Below are positions 9,163-20,800 of a DNA stretch of 64,000 bases, piece by piece; the stretch's first letter is position 1, and each line of letters starts with the position of its first letter. Under the pieces are notes generated by a model, which saw only the letters and a list, made by a program, of their open reading frames with translations, was not told the origin of the DNA and did not search any database. The stretch is from Onthophagus taurus. Taxonomy: Eukaryota; Arthropoda; Insecta; Coleoptera; Scarabaeidae. A program made the translations under genes and the position numbers. The stretch lies in the NCBI RefSeq assembly GCF_036711975.1, contig NC_091966.1, forward strand, positions 13,461,501 through 13,525,500. Reading direction: 5' to 3'.

Positions 9163-12100
9163 TTATCTCTTTTTTAGTCGTCGGTTTTTTTTGTAGCCTT
9201 TTCCAAACCATCCTGCTTGAACTTTCTTCTCCGTCTTACTACCATTAGGATCCTCCAATTTCTGAATCTTATCGGATATAACGTCATCGCAGTTTTCAAC
9301 GTCTTCCTCTTCCGTCGAATAATCACAACATACACAAACGTTTGGTTTTTTGCTACCATCGATTTTACTATCGCGAAAATTTACATTAAGGAACTCGGGA
9401 TTTGATTTCGTATAAAACAAACAACTAAACGATTCGTAATTCTTATGACAAAACTTACATTCGGGCGTCGCGATAGTTTTTACCTGATTTACATTCGGAT
9501 AAAACGACGGATTTATAATACTGTGTATACCCGAATACAAAAAGTTCGTATACAAAGGATAATATAATAAATCTGGACACTCTAAAATACGTCTTTGCAT
9601 TAATAAATTTGATAATTGATAATATCTAACCAAAGTATCATTTATGGTGTTCGTAAACGTTCTATTTGTATCTAATATACTATCAATAGTAAACGATGAT
9701 TTTGGAGGTAGTACATTAGTGTTGTTCTCTATTTTTATTGGATTTGGAAGACTGACCTGATTTCTGGAGGTTGATATAATAGGAGTTTGAATGGTTGTAT
9801 TGCTCGTATTATTATCACAGTTGGTAAAACTGTAAGTAGCCGTGGCGTTGAGATCGTATTTGATCGTCTCCTTCACTATTTTTTGTTCACTGGCGGTTTC
9901 CGTTTTAATTTCTTCTTTGATTAAAACTTCCTCTTTTACTGATAATCTTTTTAAAACGCTCTGCGTTAGAGTATGTTCTTCACCTTCAAATAACGAAGTA
10001 CAATGATGAAAAATCGGATCTTTATCTCTATCATACTTAGGTACGTCCAATCCCAACAGTTCCATAACTCTTTTCATAACCAAATCGCATTTACCATGTA
10101 TTTTCACGTTTGCACACTCGTCTTTTGGTGTCCATTGTAAATTAACTATATACAAATTCGGTCGTTTCTTTGCCGGTTTATCCATTTGCCATAACCAAGG
10201 ATACTTTTTTAAAACTTTCAAACTAGAACCAAGGCAAACAATCGTTGTCGCTTTATCCGCGTTTTTACACGCACCAGACCAATTTACCGGATATTGTAAA
10301 TTGCCTCTTTCACCAAAATGAACGATCGTATCTAATAAAGGTGAATTACAAGAGTAACATTTTCTCATTGTTTTGTGGGCGAAACGAGCTGTATTTTCAG
10401 TAACGTCAAATAAACGGAGATATTCACGGACTGGTTTGCAATTCTTGCATACTTCAATGTACATGTTTCCGTGAACTTCGGAAAGGGCGGTTTTTGGTAA
10501 TCCCGATCTTAAATGAAGACCGTCACAGTTTTGGGATACTACGTATTTTAATATCTTTTTACGATAAAGTTGGGAAAGGGCCATGTGAGTGTATGTTGGT
10601 TCTGCTAGGCTTAAATCATAATTTCTGCAAAAAAAATTGTAATACAAATCAATCATCATTAAGATATACCGTTTGTATACATAATATACATAAAGATAAT
10701 TAAGAAAAATATATGTTTGGTAATAGTATTTAAATAAATAATTAAAATTGCAATAATAAGAACCGTAATATTGTGTTAAATAAATATTTGAAAGATGTGT
10801 AAATGAGTTTATTTAGAAGGAAAAAAAAAATCAGGCACCGGCGAGATTCGAACTCACGATCTCCTGTTTACTAGACAGGCGCTTTAACCAACTAAGCCAC
10901 GGCGCCTCACATCGAAGGATTCGTAAAATCCATTGATGTTTTACAGGCCAAAGAAAAAGCACTTGTTAGAATTATCGAACAAGATATCATAAATAATAAA
11001 TCATGTAATATTACAGTTTTATTTTTTTTTCTGAGTAACGTATAGTATATCCAGACGAAACAAATGTCCATAAATAAATATTGGGTTCCCAATATTAACC
11101 ACTCTGTAAAAAAAAGTAAATGGTAGGTTGAGGTTCAACAGACAACAGAGATGGGTCCCACAATAAATAATGTCAAAATCTAACAATAGGCTAATACAAC
11201 TTTGAGGAAGTGGAGGACTTTGTATGTTTGGGATCACTCAAACAATAAAAATAACATGGGGGGAAGTACAAAGGAAGCTTTTAGGAAATAGATGTTACTA
11301 TGAGTTACAGCCATGTCAAACTCAAAGTGGTGGGCTAAAAGCTGCTGAATATCTTAACGAAAAAAAGTAATATTATAGGACAAGTATATTTATTAAATTT
11401 TTGAGTAAAAAGGACATTACAGAAAAGTACAAACATTTACTTCTTTTCAAATTTACTCATTTTTTGGTATTTAACAGGCAAGTACTTATAAAATTCGAAT
11501 GTATCAACACTATTTATTTATTTTACACTGAATCTTAATCACTTCCGTTTGCAAGTGATGGGGAACTTTATCAATATCGATAGTGAAAAGCCCAGTAAAT
11601 AAAGAAAAAATTCTGAAAACGCTTTTCAAATTCTGCCAGAAGGCTTGCCATTTTCTTTGTATACATTTGAAATCGGGACACTTGTACTTTCCTGATACGC
11701 TTTACAAGTCAGAAAATGTGACAGATTATCCACTGCTAACTGTTTTTCCCACAGCAACATCTTACACTTGAAAGCTTTCACCACATGATTATGCATATCT
11801 TTTATAACTTGACGTGGTCCTTGCAATTTCGTGTATAATTCCGACAAGTGTTGTGTGATAAGAAAAGTACGTCGGTTAATAAGCTGACATCTTGCCCTTT
11901 CACTTCAATGAAAGAGCGTATTTCTGCTTTAAGTTTCCAAAACCGATCGAGAACCATAGAACACGAAAGCCATCGCTTACTAAATCACGTAAAAACACAG
12001 AAAACTGTCGCTGATTCAAGCCACGTAAACTTACGAAGTGTATCATTTTTTTCACTGATTTTAAAACGCTTTCCAACTTGATCACTTTTGAGCATAAAAC

Positions 12101-15100
12101 TTCTTAGTGGATTATACAATGAACACGATGAAAATCTGGTTTGTCATTGCCCATTTTTCTGATTTTTGTTAATGATTTTTATGTACTCCAGTCATGGACG
12201 GAGCTCCGTCTGTTGCAACGGAACACAGTTTTGACAAACCTAAATTGTACTTTTGTAGAAGTCCATAATCAACATTGAAAATATTCTTCCCAATTGTTGT
12301 ATCATGCAATGGTACTAATTCCAGTAATTCTTCATAAACGTTGATATTCATCAACAGCACAAAGAAAAATAGAGAGGCACAGGCAATAGAAAATGCAATG
12401 AAAGAATCTGATTTTGTTTTTACTGGTCACTTATATAGGCAGCCAACTCAGTAAGTCAGTATTTCGGCACAAGGATATATTTTGAAAAGCCTTCATGCTA
12501 CCGGGACTTACATTTTCTGCGGCCTTTACAAGGCATTCTTTTATAATTTCACCTTCAACAAATGGTTTTGAGTGTTTTGCGATCAACTTCGATAGTATGT
12601 AGTTCGCTTGAACAGCAATTTCGTTCTCTTGCTTTGGACGTGTAAACATAAGCTGTTGATTAACCATGATTTTAACTCATTTAACTCCTCGTTTCTAATC
12701 ATGCCTGCATAGTGGCTAAACTTAGTTTTATGACAATCATATTGACGTTTCATATTATAATGATTTTTTGACACCGACTGTAGTGTTACAAATCAAGCAA
12801 ATAATTTTGTCTTTTACTTCACAGCAAAAAAACTCTATTCCCCACATTTCTAGAAACATACGATGCTCATCCACGAGTTTCCTCTTACTTCCACTTGATT
12901 TTGAAATAGACATGTTGAAAACTTTATCTGAAATAAATAACAATAAGTATTGTTACGTGTACGTACGTACAGAGATGGACCGATGGAGGGGAAAGAGACG
13001 CCAGAAGAATTGAGATTGAACTGGATGGCCTTGAACCGGGATAGTTGGGGGAGAACTCTAGAGAAGGCCAAGACCCAGAACGGGTTGAAGATTCAATGAC
13101 GATGATGACAAAAATCCATCTCTTAAAAATTTGTTGGACCATGCCAAAATGTTGCTGTTCGGTAATGCTAAAACCCAACAACTGGAGACAATCATCAAGA
13201 TCCATCTGTAGCTGTCCGACCGTATAGGCGTTCGAAATTCAGATTATAACGGACAGATCCGTATATCCCACCAGACCATATCCCAGGCCTACAACATTCA
13301 GGCGTTAATAGAGCGAATACAATCGAACCATTGACACTCATCGTTGTCCGCAACGTATTGGAACAACACCTGGACGACGATATAACCGTTTTTTGGCCCG
13401 AGACGAACATTTATCTTGGACGGAGCTATGAACTGGTGAACATCTCAATAGACACTTCTGATTAACCCATTCTACCCACAAAACACTTCTACGGTTCAAT
13501 ATCTCCGTGACGAAGGATATAACGATGTCCTATCAATCGCCTTAGCATAAACTGCAATCTAGTTCTATTGCAACTAGGCATAGAAACTCCATTGGGGACG
13601 CGAAACTCTCCTGGAACATCGTCTCTTTGCCCACCTTCCCTGAGCGTCATGTCGACACGAGGGTATAGGGCAATATAGTGTGAAAACTCACAAATAACAT
13701 AACATCCTTAGCTGTTATTACAGATTTATTCAGCTGCTGCTAAGTCCGAGATTGCGAACACCATCAAACTGCAGTATTTCAGACATTACTCTTAGACAAT
13801 GGCAAAGCTTTGATTGCACTAATATATCATTGACTGATATTAACCATTTACGCCATCTATACAAAATCATCGTGGAACCAGTGAAACCAAAACAAAATTT
13901 GAAGGAATGCTGCACATCTCCTATCCAAAGGAATCTAAAGGGCCTGTTAGAGTTTGTCTGAAGTTTTTCACCAAAGCATTAGGTATAAGTAAAGATCTAA
14001 CTTTTTATGTAGAAAGTTGAACAAACAAGACGTTCTTAAAGATCGTAGAGGTGGCAAACTGAATTTCTCAAAGATAATGTCAATATGATATAATCATTAC
14101 AGAAACGGAAGATTATACAAAAACAACTCATTACATTGTATCAAGTAAAGACACATATAAAATTACCCACTTGAACATGACTCAAATCAAAATCAGGACG
14201 TGTCCATGTTTCAGTTGCAGCAAGAGCACAGATATTCTCACCCACAATGAAATCCTTTACATATGCAAAATGATGAACTAGTCAACATAAAGAATTGCAG
14301 TTATTTTATGGAACAGTGGCATTCAAACTTATATCTTTGATTTTGTTAATTAGATGATACTGCACTTGAAACAAATTTTATTGCAGAAAATCCACGTTTA
14401 CAAAAAAATAAGCAAATGAAATTAGGAATGTCAATACTTTTTTGGTAAACTGGATACTGACTATTTAGCTTTAACCATAATTCACTTAACTCTACTTGGG
14501 TAATCTGACTTCAAGTCTCCATCACAAGACAATTGCATTAAAGATTAATTTTCATTGATAGATGAATTGTTTAGATATTTATTATAAACAAATTGGTTTC
14601 TTGTCAAGAAAACTGAAAATAATCTTCTTTAAAATAACTACAAAAGAATCAACAAGAATTTGATAATGGTGTTTCATATTGTTAATAAAATTATCTTCTA
14701 TGTTCATGTTGTGCTTAGTCAGAAAATATCTAAATTATGAAAAGTTTCCTTTCAAAATGGCATTTATCAATACCAATTGATTGATTTTCCTTGCAAACTT
14801 AAATTGAAGATATTAAGGAGAATAAATATAGCCATAACATTGTTCAATCGATTACGCAATTCAAAATTAGTTGTCATCAGAAACATTTGCATCTGAAAAT
14901 TGAATTCAAACAATCTACTTCACATTTTCAAACGTGAATCATCTCTGCATAAAGTAACAATTGAATGTGGTCCCTACTATCTAGAACTGGTTAAGGCCAG
15001 GCAACATAAGTTATCTGCAATACCTACTACCTGGATATGAAAATAAATGAAATAAACGATACATAAAAATAGAATATTCTGTAACTACTTTGAGTTTACT

Positions 15101-16725
15101 GAAGACACCTCCATATTTTCTGGTTATAGCTCCAGCGCCATCAGTACCAAATATAATACATTTCTTTCAATCTAAGCCATTTTCCTCATAAAAGTTATTC
15201 AAATTCTTAAATCTGTAGTAGCATGCATTGATAATTGCAACAAATAGTGCTCTCTATTTCTTTTTCTCTCTATTCTGTACTCAACTGTATCATTTGACAG
15301 GGATACAACATCCAATTGTTTAACAGCATCAAAATTCAATTCATAATATCTTCTGCTGCAGATAATAACTTTTCACTTATTGTATGGGTATGAATTTTTC
15401 AACACTGTGTTCTTTTTAGCTGACCAAACATCCTTTTTAACCTTCACTGCTATTTAAGTTAATCCTGTATATGGAGACATTTTTAAACCTTTCTATGGTA
15501 AGATTGATTTCAGTAACAATAGTTTCATACACAGATGTGTTAGCATTTCAAAGCAGATTGCACATGAGGATGTGGTTCACTGTTGATCTCCATAATGGTG
15601 AATCTAATACCGCCATAGTTAGTATCACATCATCTAACAACTTTTCATACCTTACTTAGAAGCACTAACTAACCATCCTGACACTGAAATAGATTTTACT
15701 AGTTCTTTTCTGTACAATTATTTTTCTGATGTTCTTGTAAATCACTTAATCCAATGCAACAGACAAAATTGTCTTGATACACTGGTGAACATGGTTTTAT
15801 CTTGTTACTTATTTAATGTTTTTTAACATGAATGTTTTTGTAAATATAGATTCAATTTTCTATGTTTTATGTAATTAGTACATTATACATTATACTTAGT
15901 TGAAGACAGAAAAACTAACGTTTTCAAAATCAGTAACAAATATTTTTTTTATAAATTTATATCAATAAATCTTACTTCCATGCGCACACTTAGGAGGCCA
16001 GGGCTCGATTTGAGCTGTAACGCCAAGGAGGAAGAAGAAATCTTAGTTCCAACAAAGTTTACATTGATATCCTCTTATAATGAACCCCCATGGATCACAC
16101 TAAAGAGTTCATTATAACAGAAGTTCACTAAAATCAGTATATTGTTGTAACATTAAAAAAATTTTAATATTTTTTTGTAATTTTTAATTAATTTAGTTTT
16201 ATTGTACATACCCAATATCTTTCCCTTGTTGCATTCTAGTCCATATTCCATTGCTTCCTCTATAATCAGGAATTTTTGCTGCTGTACTAATTCCAGCTCC
16301 GGTATATACAACAAGATGTTGGGACTGTGCAATGGCTTGGGCAAGGACTTGGCATTTTACCTCTAAATCTGTAGGAGTATCTTCAATCTCCTCCAATCGT
16401 CTTTTAGCAGCATCACGTCGTTTCCATCTTGATTTTACTTCCTCAACTGCATCTGAATGTTCTTTCAACGTTTCCAAGTCATCCACCGTTCGTTCATCTT
16501 CAACTTTTTGTAATATAAGAGATACCTATAAAAATAATAATAATAATAAAGACTTTATAGGTTATGTCAATTTTTATTATTGTTTACCTTTTTAATGGAG
16601 GCATTTCTTTCATCTTTGGCACAAATTTTCTTATCAAGTTTCTGTTTGCGTAATATCCTACCGCATCCAAAGAAATTCTGTTCGATTTCCGACTCATTCT
16701 GACCATCAACATCATTTTCCATCAT
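9163..16725 (-). CDS. Sirt7: NAD-dependent protein deacetylase sirtuin-7
   Basis: Three coding exons on the minus strand, 16725-16588, 16525-16212 and 10624-9163, give 637 aa. Introns are 62 bp and 5587 bp, both GT-AG. An in-frame TAA precedes the first ATG. The basic coiled N-terminus is followed by the NAD-binding [17 protein letters not shown] (about 120-136), [14 protein letters not shown], the catalytic His202 in [13 protein letters not shown], zinc ligands Cys210/213 and Cys240/243, [23 protein letters not shown] and NLQWTPKDE, all in SIRT7 order. SIRT7 is a class IV sirtuin that removes acetyl (and longer acyl) groups from chromatin in the nucleus and nucleolus, notably H3K18ac in mammals. 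After about residue 345 there is a long, poorly conserved tail with several Cys residues and a Lys/Arg-rich end (KKNRRLKKR) that could be a nuclear signal. The long intron holds a tRNA gene and transposon relics. Confidence 0.93.
10833..10906 (-). tRNA. tRNA-Thr (anticodon AGT)
   Basis: The 74-nt minus-strand sequence folds as a standard tRNA. The acceptor 5' strand is GGCGCCG. The D arm carries the A-box-like GGCTTAGTTGG. The anticodon stem CCTGT/ACAGG encloses the loop CTAGTAA with anticodon AGT. The T arm is GTGAGTTCGAATCTCGC, and the 3' end is GGTGCC plus the discriminator base. There is no intron. A run of T on the minus strand directly after the gene (plus-strand A run at 10821-10830) is a Pol III terminator. 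It lies on the coding strand inside the large intron of SIRT7, about 200 bp upstream of the last exon. Confidence 0.93.
11300..12945 (-). pseudogene. hAT transposase relic (zf-BED, ZBED5/SCAND3-like)
   Basis: Several minus-strand pieces lie in family order. A BED-type zinc finger region ([20 protein letters not shown]) is followed by [20 protein letters not shown] and NISLCRNT. Next come [16 protein letters not shown] with [14 protein letters not shown], then [17 protein letters not shown], then [16 protein letters not shown] with [11 protein letters not shown]. These are the blocks of ZBED5/SCAND3-type hAT transposases. Frameshifts and stops separate them all. The ACTTTGAGTTTGAC-type sequence near 11310-11330 (minus) resembles the element's 3' terminal region. 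It lies in the SIRT7 intron in the host gene's orientation. Confidence 0.82.
13130..13815. repeat. Interspersed repeat of unknown class, copy B
   Basis: Homologous to 7205-8125 but without the MITE. It includes about 35 bp (GAGCGAATACAATCG onward) absent at the MITE insertion site of copy A, and about 150 bp near 13615-13765 absent from copy A. No recognisable protein domain in any frame. Located in the SIRT7 intron. Confidence 0.6.
14150..15700 (-). pseudogene. Second, more decayed hAT-like transposase relic
   Basis: On the minus strand, [15 protein letters not shown] (about 15320-15275) matches the SLSNDTVxRRIE block of hAT transposases. About 150 bp further, [20 protein letters not shown] matches the TDGAxAMxGxxxGV block that follows it in order. 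The rest is full of stops. A stretch near 14170-14280 ([19 protein letters not shown]) instead resembles a LINE endonuclease, so the interval may be composite. Boundaries are approximate. Confidence 0.5.
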
Positions 16726-17856
16726 ATTGGTGTTCACAATAAACAGGCATTCTTTTCTTTAGAATAAAGGAGGTTATTCATAAGCAATAAACACAAACAA
16801 TAACAAATTTATCATAACGATAATTCGTAATGAGTTGGTTTTTCTTTATTTTTTACGATTATATTTAAGAAATGCGGCCCGAGCAGAACTACACTAGGTC
16901 AACACCAAATAAAGAACAGTACTTTTTTTAATAGATTAATCGATCCATAAAGTTTAATTCGGAATTAACGGGCTAACTCTAGAACTGAATGATCTTAAAA
17001 TAGTTGCTGGTGCGTTCACTCCAATTTACAAGGTGCATATTATTTAGAAATCTTATTATAATTAGGAATAAATGTGACAAAAATAACCTGCACTCTACCG
17101 TGTCAATACTTAAACGTCAGTTTATTGACATTTCAACCGTGATTTAAATAATAATAAACCTTCCGCAATCTCCCCAAGGACATTTCCCGTTTTTAAATAA
17201 TTTTCTTCAAAAAGTAAAAAAGGATTATCTATATGTTGTAAATAATAAAAGAAAAAGTTGTCAAGTTGAGATATAAACAATAAAATAACATTTTTTAATT
17301 ATACGAATTATAATTTTATTAATAAATTACTAAAAATTATAATTACTATTATTTATTATTGACTATAATTAACTAATTTGCACAAATGTTGCTAAAAACA
17401 ATTATTTATAATCACTTTACACTAAAACTAGTTATTTAATTATTCTTACTTTGGCAACCTTTTTCTAATTTCGAATAATGTTTATCATAATTTAACAATA
17501 ATTTATTTTTTAATTTCAATAAAACTAAGTTCAAACTCACACGATAATCAACGTTTTTGCAAAAACGTTCAAGTCACAAATTAATTATAACCATTAAACG
17601 CTTCTTAAATATAAATCTAGTAACTTTTAGCCATTTTTTTTAAAGTGGCTAACATCACTAAACTTGCTGTAAACTTTTGCACCTTTTTTCATAATTTGCG
17701 AAAAGAAATCAATGTAAATTTCGATACAAAAGCATTGTTTTCGTTAATTTCGGTTGCTTCTACACATTAAGAATGTGAAAATATAACCAGTTTGCATCGC
17801 TGTGTGACGGCAACGCACACGTAGCCTTATCTCCAGATCGGTTCCATTATGTCCAA
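16726..17856. promoter_or_regulatory. Divergent intergenic region, SIRT7 / METTL23
   Basis: About 1.1 kb separate the start codons of two divergent genes. The middle (about 16900-17650) is very AT-rich without a recognisable repeat. The METTL23-proximal 100 bp is more GC-rich (around GTGTGACGGCAACGCACACG) and is the likely 5' UTR or promoter. No TATA box assigned. No gene seen inside. Confidence 0.4.
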
Positions 17857-20800
17857 ATGAGTGATGGTCCAAAAGAGAACCTAAGACGATTTATCTTCAC
17901 CTCCAAAACTAATTCAAGGGGCGAACCGGTTGAGGAACAATTGGAAATCGTAATTCCTGAGGTAAACAAATAATATAGCTAGAAATTGTATTTAATGTGG
18001 TTATTTTCGTTTTTATCCGGCTTTTTTATTATTAGGTAATCAACCATGTGCTAATTCGATCTTATGTAGTGTACGGTGTTACTTTTAACAACTTTTGAAT
18101 GCGTTATAGGTAAATATATGGTAAATAACATGCAGATTTTTGTATATGCGGGATTTATTAGAGATATTGGTTTAATGTAGAAGGATAGGAGTCCGTTTAG
18201 GTTAGAAAATGTTAGGTTAGGTTTGTATAAATGTTATATTTAGTTTTGTTAGTCTTTTTATTTATAACACCTCATTGTTTGCATGAGTTAGCACAATATT
18301 ATAAATTAGATGGGATGATATTTGTTGTGGGAACCATGGTGGAGTTACATTATAATTAATGTTGATTACTATGATGTTCACAAAATGTTTAGGAGGCATA
18401 AAATACCATTTAAAATGTTTTAAAAATCTAAAATAAGCAACTTTTTCTTAATAACTCAATTTAATTTGACAGATTTAACTCCAAATTTGACATTTTGACA
18501 ATTTAGTTCAACCGCCATCTATTAGCAGATGTTTTAAATAAATATATTTTTTGAAACATACATTGTAAAAAGCAATGATTTAATACAATAGAGATTTTTG
18601 ATATTAAAACAATTAATTTAAAAATTTATTGAATTATGATCCATTATTGGTCCAGGATTATGGCATTTAGTGGGAGTTTGTGACATAGTCACTTTAAATG
18701 TCAACATCCTGATCCTTGTAAGTATGAACTTGATTTCTTCTAATGTTGTAGTGGCGGAATAATTAGTAGACGCCAGAGGTTCCTGTCTTGGGATCTGCTG
18801 TCCAAAGAGAATGGCTTGAACAATGCAAGCTTCATTGTATTGAGATATTCAAACGGTTTGGAGCTCAGAAATGCTTTAAATTAAAGTTCACAAACTAGAC
18901 TCATAAGCTAAATAAACCAGGTATTGGTTAATTAATAATAATAAATATAAATCAAAATATTTTGGTGCAGAATGTATTTGCTAGGAATACAAGATCGCAC
19001 TTTGTTTCTAGAGGAAGTAGTTTACTTTAGTTGAAGAATACTAGTGATCTACAATCAAAAGTAGATGATGTAGAAATGACTGTATTAAAAACATCTCTAA
19101 GAATTCGTAGAACAATGCTGCGCAATGTAATTCCACATTGAGCTGATTGGGAATTTTGAAAACAATTGTTCACAAGATTCTTCAAGAGAATAATATGCAT
19201 CTTTGCCACATTGTTTTACATCAGACCTTAACAGACGCTGATTATAATAACAGACTGAACTATTGTCATTGGCTGTTAAATATGATATAGGCAAATCCAA
19301 ATTTTCTTTCATAAATATTATGGATGCATGAAGTCCATCTTTCAATACTGTAGGTGGTGTAAATATGCGTTGTTGGTTCGAGCAAAACCCACATTGGACG
19401 CGGCAGGTAGAGCCCTTATAGAGGGTTATAGACCCTCTTTTTTTTGACAACACTCAACGGAGAACAGTTTTAGCAAAACGTCTTTTAGAAAACGTAGAAG
19501 GAAGATGTGGTTCCGGCTTGTTAGTTGTTCAGCGCATTATGACCAAAACGTACATCAAGATGAGCAATATCCGAATCGCGTTATTGTAGTAGGAAGTCTA
19601 TTTTTTAAAGAATTTTATGTTTCTTTATGTCGGTTACGAGCTTCAAAATAATTTCAAGCTATTTCGCTTGCTCATTTTGCTCATTAGGATTTTTTCCCAA
19701 ATCTCTAAGCCTTAGGCTAAGCGCGCACTACGACTTTATGTCGCACGATTTATAGCAAAAAATCCAATTGTTTTGAATTAGAACACACGCACTTACAACC
19801 AAAAAACCGTAGTGACAGAAAAGATGAATAAATAGCACCCAACCGGTTCTATTTTTCTGCAACGCGACTGTCAAAAATGAGCGGTCTTTGATATGCAAGT
19901 GGATGTACCCAATATTTTTTTGTGGTTTTCTAGCTTTCATTCGTAATAATAAGGCTATTACACAAACGGACTCCACAAAATCAATTATGAATTGAAAACA
20001 AATCCGACTAGTTAAGTGCCCATTGCGCGGTATGTTTCAATTTATGGTGATTACGATTTTTCTGTTACTGCGACAAAAAGTCGTAGTGCGCGATTAGCCT
20101 TATCAATGTCGAGACATGTATTCTTATCGGGACACTTGGTATAAGGTATAGTTGTATTTGTTTATGCTTATCAGACATATGAGAAAACATGTATTTTTTT
20201 TGTTAAATGTTTCTTCTCGAACGTTTTATGGTCTTAGTTGCCATATTGCTTAACCATAAAGATAGGGTTTCGGTTTTCAAGAATCTTACTTTATCTCTTT
20301 TTTCTTATTCTAATTTTCACCTTTTCAAGCAACATCATGTTTTGGTAGATGTACGAAAACATTCTTGGACGTTCCTTACGTCTAGATGTCCCAGGCAGTT
20401 GAGGTCAATGATATTTTTAACTAATAAAGGAATCTTGGGGAAAAGAGTGCTTTTGATCATGAGGGCATGTATTAACATATTAGTTTCTTTTATCTTAAAT
20501 ATATTAATAGCTAGTGCACCAGTACAATAGCAATGTTATATATTTCACACATACATTAAGTACAAATGAGAGAAGTCAATTTAATATTACATTTCTCCAT
20601 TTCGATTTAGTAGTCAAAACGCTAGCACAATGTAAGTAATGTATACATCTGTGCATGTAATGGCTCATGTAATGTAAAATGTATTATTAATTACTTTCAA
20701 AAAACATTTTGTATGTTTTAATTCCGTTAATACGATGTCTGTCAAAAGTGTAAAATTAAAGAAGTATTAGGCCCCTCGCACACCAAAGCTACGCTACCCA

